5,200 nucleotides of DNA. It comes from Actinomycetota bacterium (GTDB lineage Bacteria; Actinomycetota; Actinomycetes; Streptosporangiales; Streptosporangiaceae). The DNA lies in contig PMOU01000230.1 of NCBI GenBank assembly GCA_003161205.1, positions 7,323 to 12,522 of the forward strand, written 5' to 3'. The notes beneath the pieces were generated by a model. That model saw nothing but the letters and a program-made list of their open reading frames with translations. It had not been told where the DNA came from and did no database searches. The translations under genes and the position numbers were made by a program. Of the stretch, positions 4,823 to 5,200 are shown one piece after another; positions within the stretch are counted from its first letter, which is position 1, and the number at the start of each line of letters is the position of its first letter.

Positions 4823-5200
4823 CTAGCGGCCGGAGATGGCCCAGCGGCGGATCATGTCGATGCGGGCGCGGATCTGGTCGGCGGTGGCCTGCGGGAGCTG
4901 GGGGCCACCGCAGGTGCGGCGCAGTTCGGCATGGATGACGCCGTGCGGTTGGCTGGTGCGGTGACTCCACGCGCCGACCAGGCCGTTGAGTTCCTTGCGC
5001 AGCGCCGCGAGCGCCTGGCGGCTTACCACAGGGGCATCCGGGTCCGCTGAGGCTGCAGAGGTGAAGGAGGCTGCAGAGGCGGCCGGGGACGTGGGGGTGG
5101 TCGGGGACATGGGGGCGGTCAGGGTGGCTGGTGTGCTCAGGGCTGGGGCGGCGGCGGACCTGGCGTCGCGGGAGCGGGCGGTGAGCTGGGAGTCCTGGCG
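4823..5200 (-). CDS. C-terminal part of an unidentified protein with a Pro/Ala/Ser/Thr-rich linker, cut by window edge
   Basis: The frame is open from the right edge to a TAG at 4823-4825, giving 125 visible residues. The first half is a low-complexity linker rich in Thr, Ser, Pro and Ala, made of repeated hexapeptides (TAPMSP/TTPTSP, AASAAS/FTSAAS). The last 65 residues form a compact domain with ALRKELNGLVGAWSHRTSQP, HGVIHAELRRTCGGP and a final ARIDMIRRWA. This block resembles, from memory and with low certainty, a C-terminal segment seen in some actinobacterial DEAD/DEAH helicase-type proteins. A nucleic-acid-binding role would be inference. An internal ATG at 5110 could start a 95-residue protein, but the frame and codon bias continue unbroken upstream and I see no ribosome binding site there. 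The gene converges on the DinB-family gene. Confidence 0.7.
   Translation of the reverse strand, partial: RQDSQLTARSRDARSAAAPALSTPATLTAPMSPTTPTSPAASAASFTSAASADPDAPVVSRQALAALRKELNGLVGAWSHRTSQPHGVIHAELRRTCGGPQLPQATADQIRARIDMIRRWAISGR
5049..5120. repeat. Four contiguous 18-bp units, two tandem pairs, inside a coding linker
   Basis: Unit A occurs at 5049-5066 and 5067-5084, sharing an identical first 13 bp, GAGGCTGCAGAGG. Unit B occurs at 5085-5102 (GGGGACGTGGGGGTGGTC) and 5103-5120 (GGGGACATGGGGGCGGTC), with 16 of 18 bases identical. The period of six codons keeps the minus-strand frame open, so copy-number change would lengthen or shorten the Ser/Ala/Pro/Thr linker by hexapeptides. Confidence 0.8.

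Overview
The window is about 70% G+C with strong third-position GC bias. Its gene content and order look like an actinomycete chromosome (Streptomyces-, Frankia- or Streptosporangiales-like, with clear kinship to Mycobacterium). I cannot name the genus from sequence alone. It looks like core chromosome: I see no insertion sequence, tRNA, CRISPR array or phage gene.

Layout. From the left edge to position 2007 all genes lie on the minus strand. In transcription order they are clpS (N-degron adaptor), a DUF2017 protein, mec (JAMM metallopeptidase), cysO (ubiquitin-like sulfur carrier) and the first 76 codons of cysM (O-phosphoserine sulfhydrylase, running off the left edge). The last three form the CysO-dependent cysteine biosynthesis module. 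The order clpS, DUF2017, mec, cysO, cysM, divergent from pncB, is as I remember it for the M. tuberculosis Rv1330c-Rv1336 neighbourhood, except that the P1-family peptidase gene of that region is absent here.

From 2042 to 4727 the genes are on the plus strand: pncB (nicotinate phosphoribosyltransferase), pncA (nicotinamidase) and a DinB/DUF664-family protein. PncA and PncB perform the two consecutive steps nicotinamide to nicotinate to nicotinate mononucleotide (Preiss-Handler NAD salvage), so the pair is one functional unit. A convergent minus-strand gene enters from the right edge. Only its C-terminal 125 codons are present: a Pro/Ala/Ser/Thr-rich linker built from 18-bp repeats, followed by a conserved-looking C-terminal domain.

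Regulation. The divergent start codons of clpS and pncB are only 34 bp apart. clpS has a perfect AGGAGG ribosome binding site. The three plus-strand genes lack good Shine-Dalgarno sequences, and each has a -10-like hexamer ending exactly 7 nt before its start codon, as expected for leaderless mRNAs. The convergent gap at 4728-4822 carries a 9-bp perfect inverted repeat that could end transcription from both sides.

No wholly new system stands out. The best leads are the CysO C-terminus, which has two residues after the Gly-Gly and so should need trimming by Mec; the leaderless and face-to-face promoter arrangement; the DUF2017 gene embedded in the module; and the 18-bp repeat tract at the right edge.
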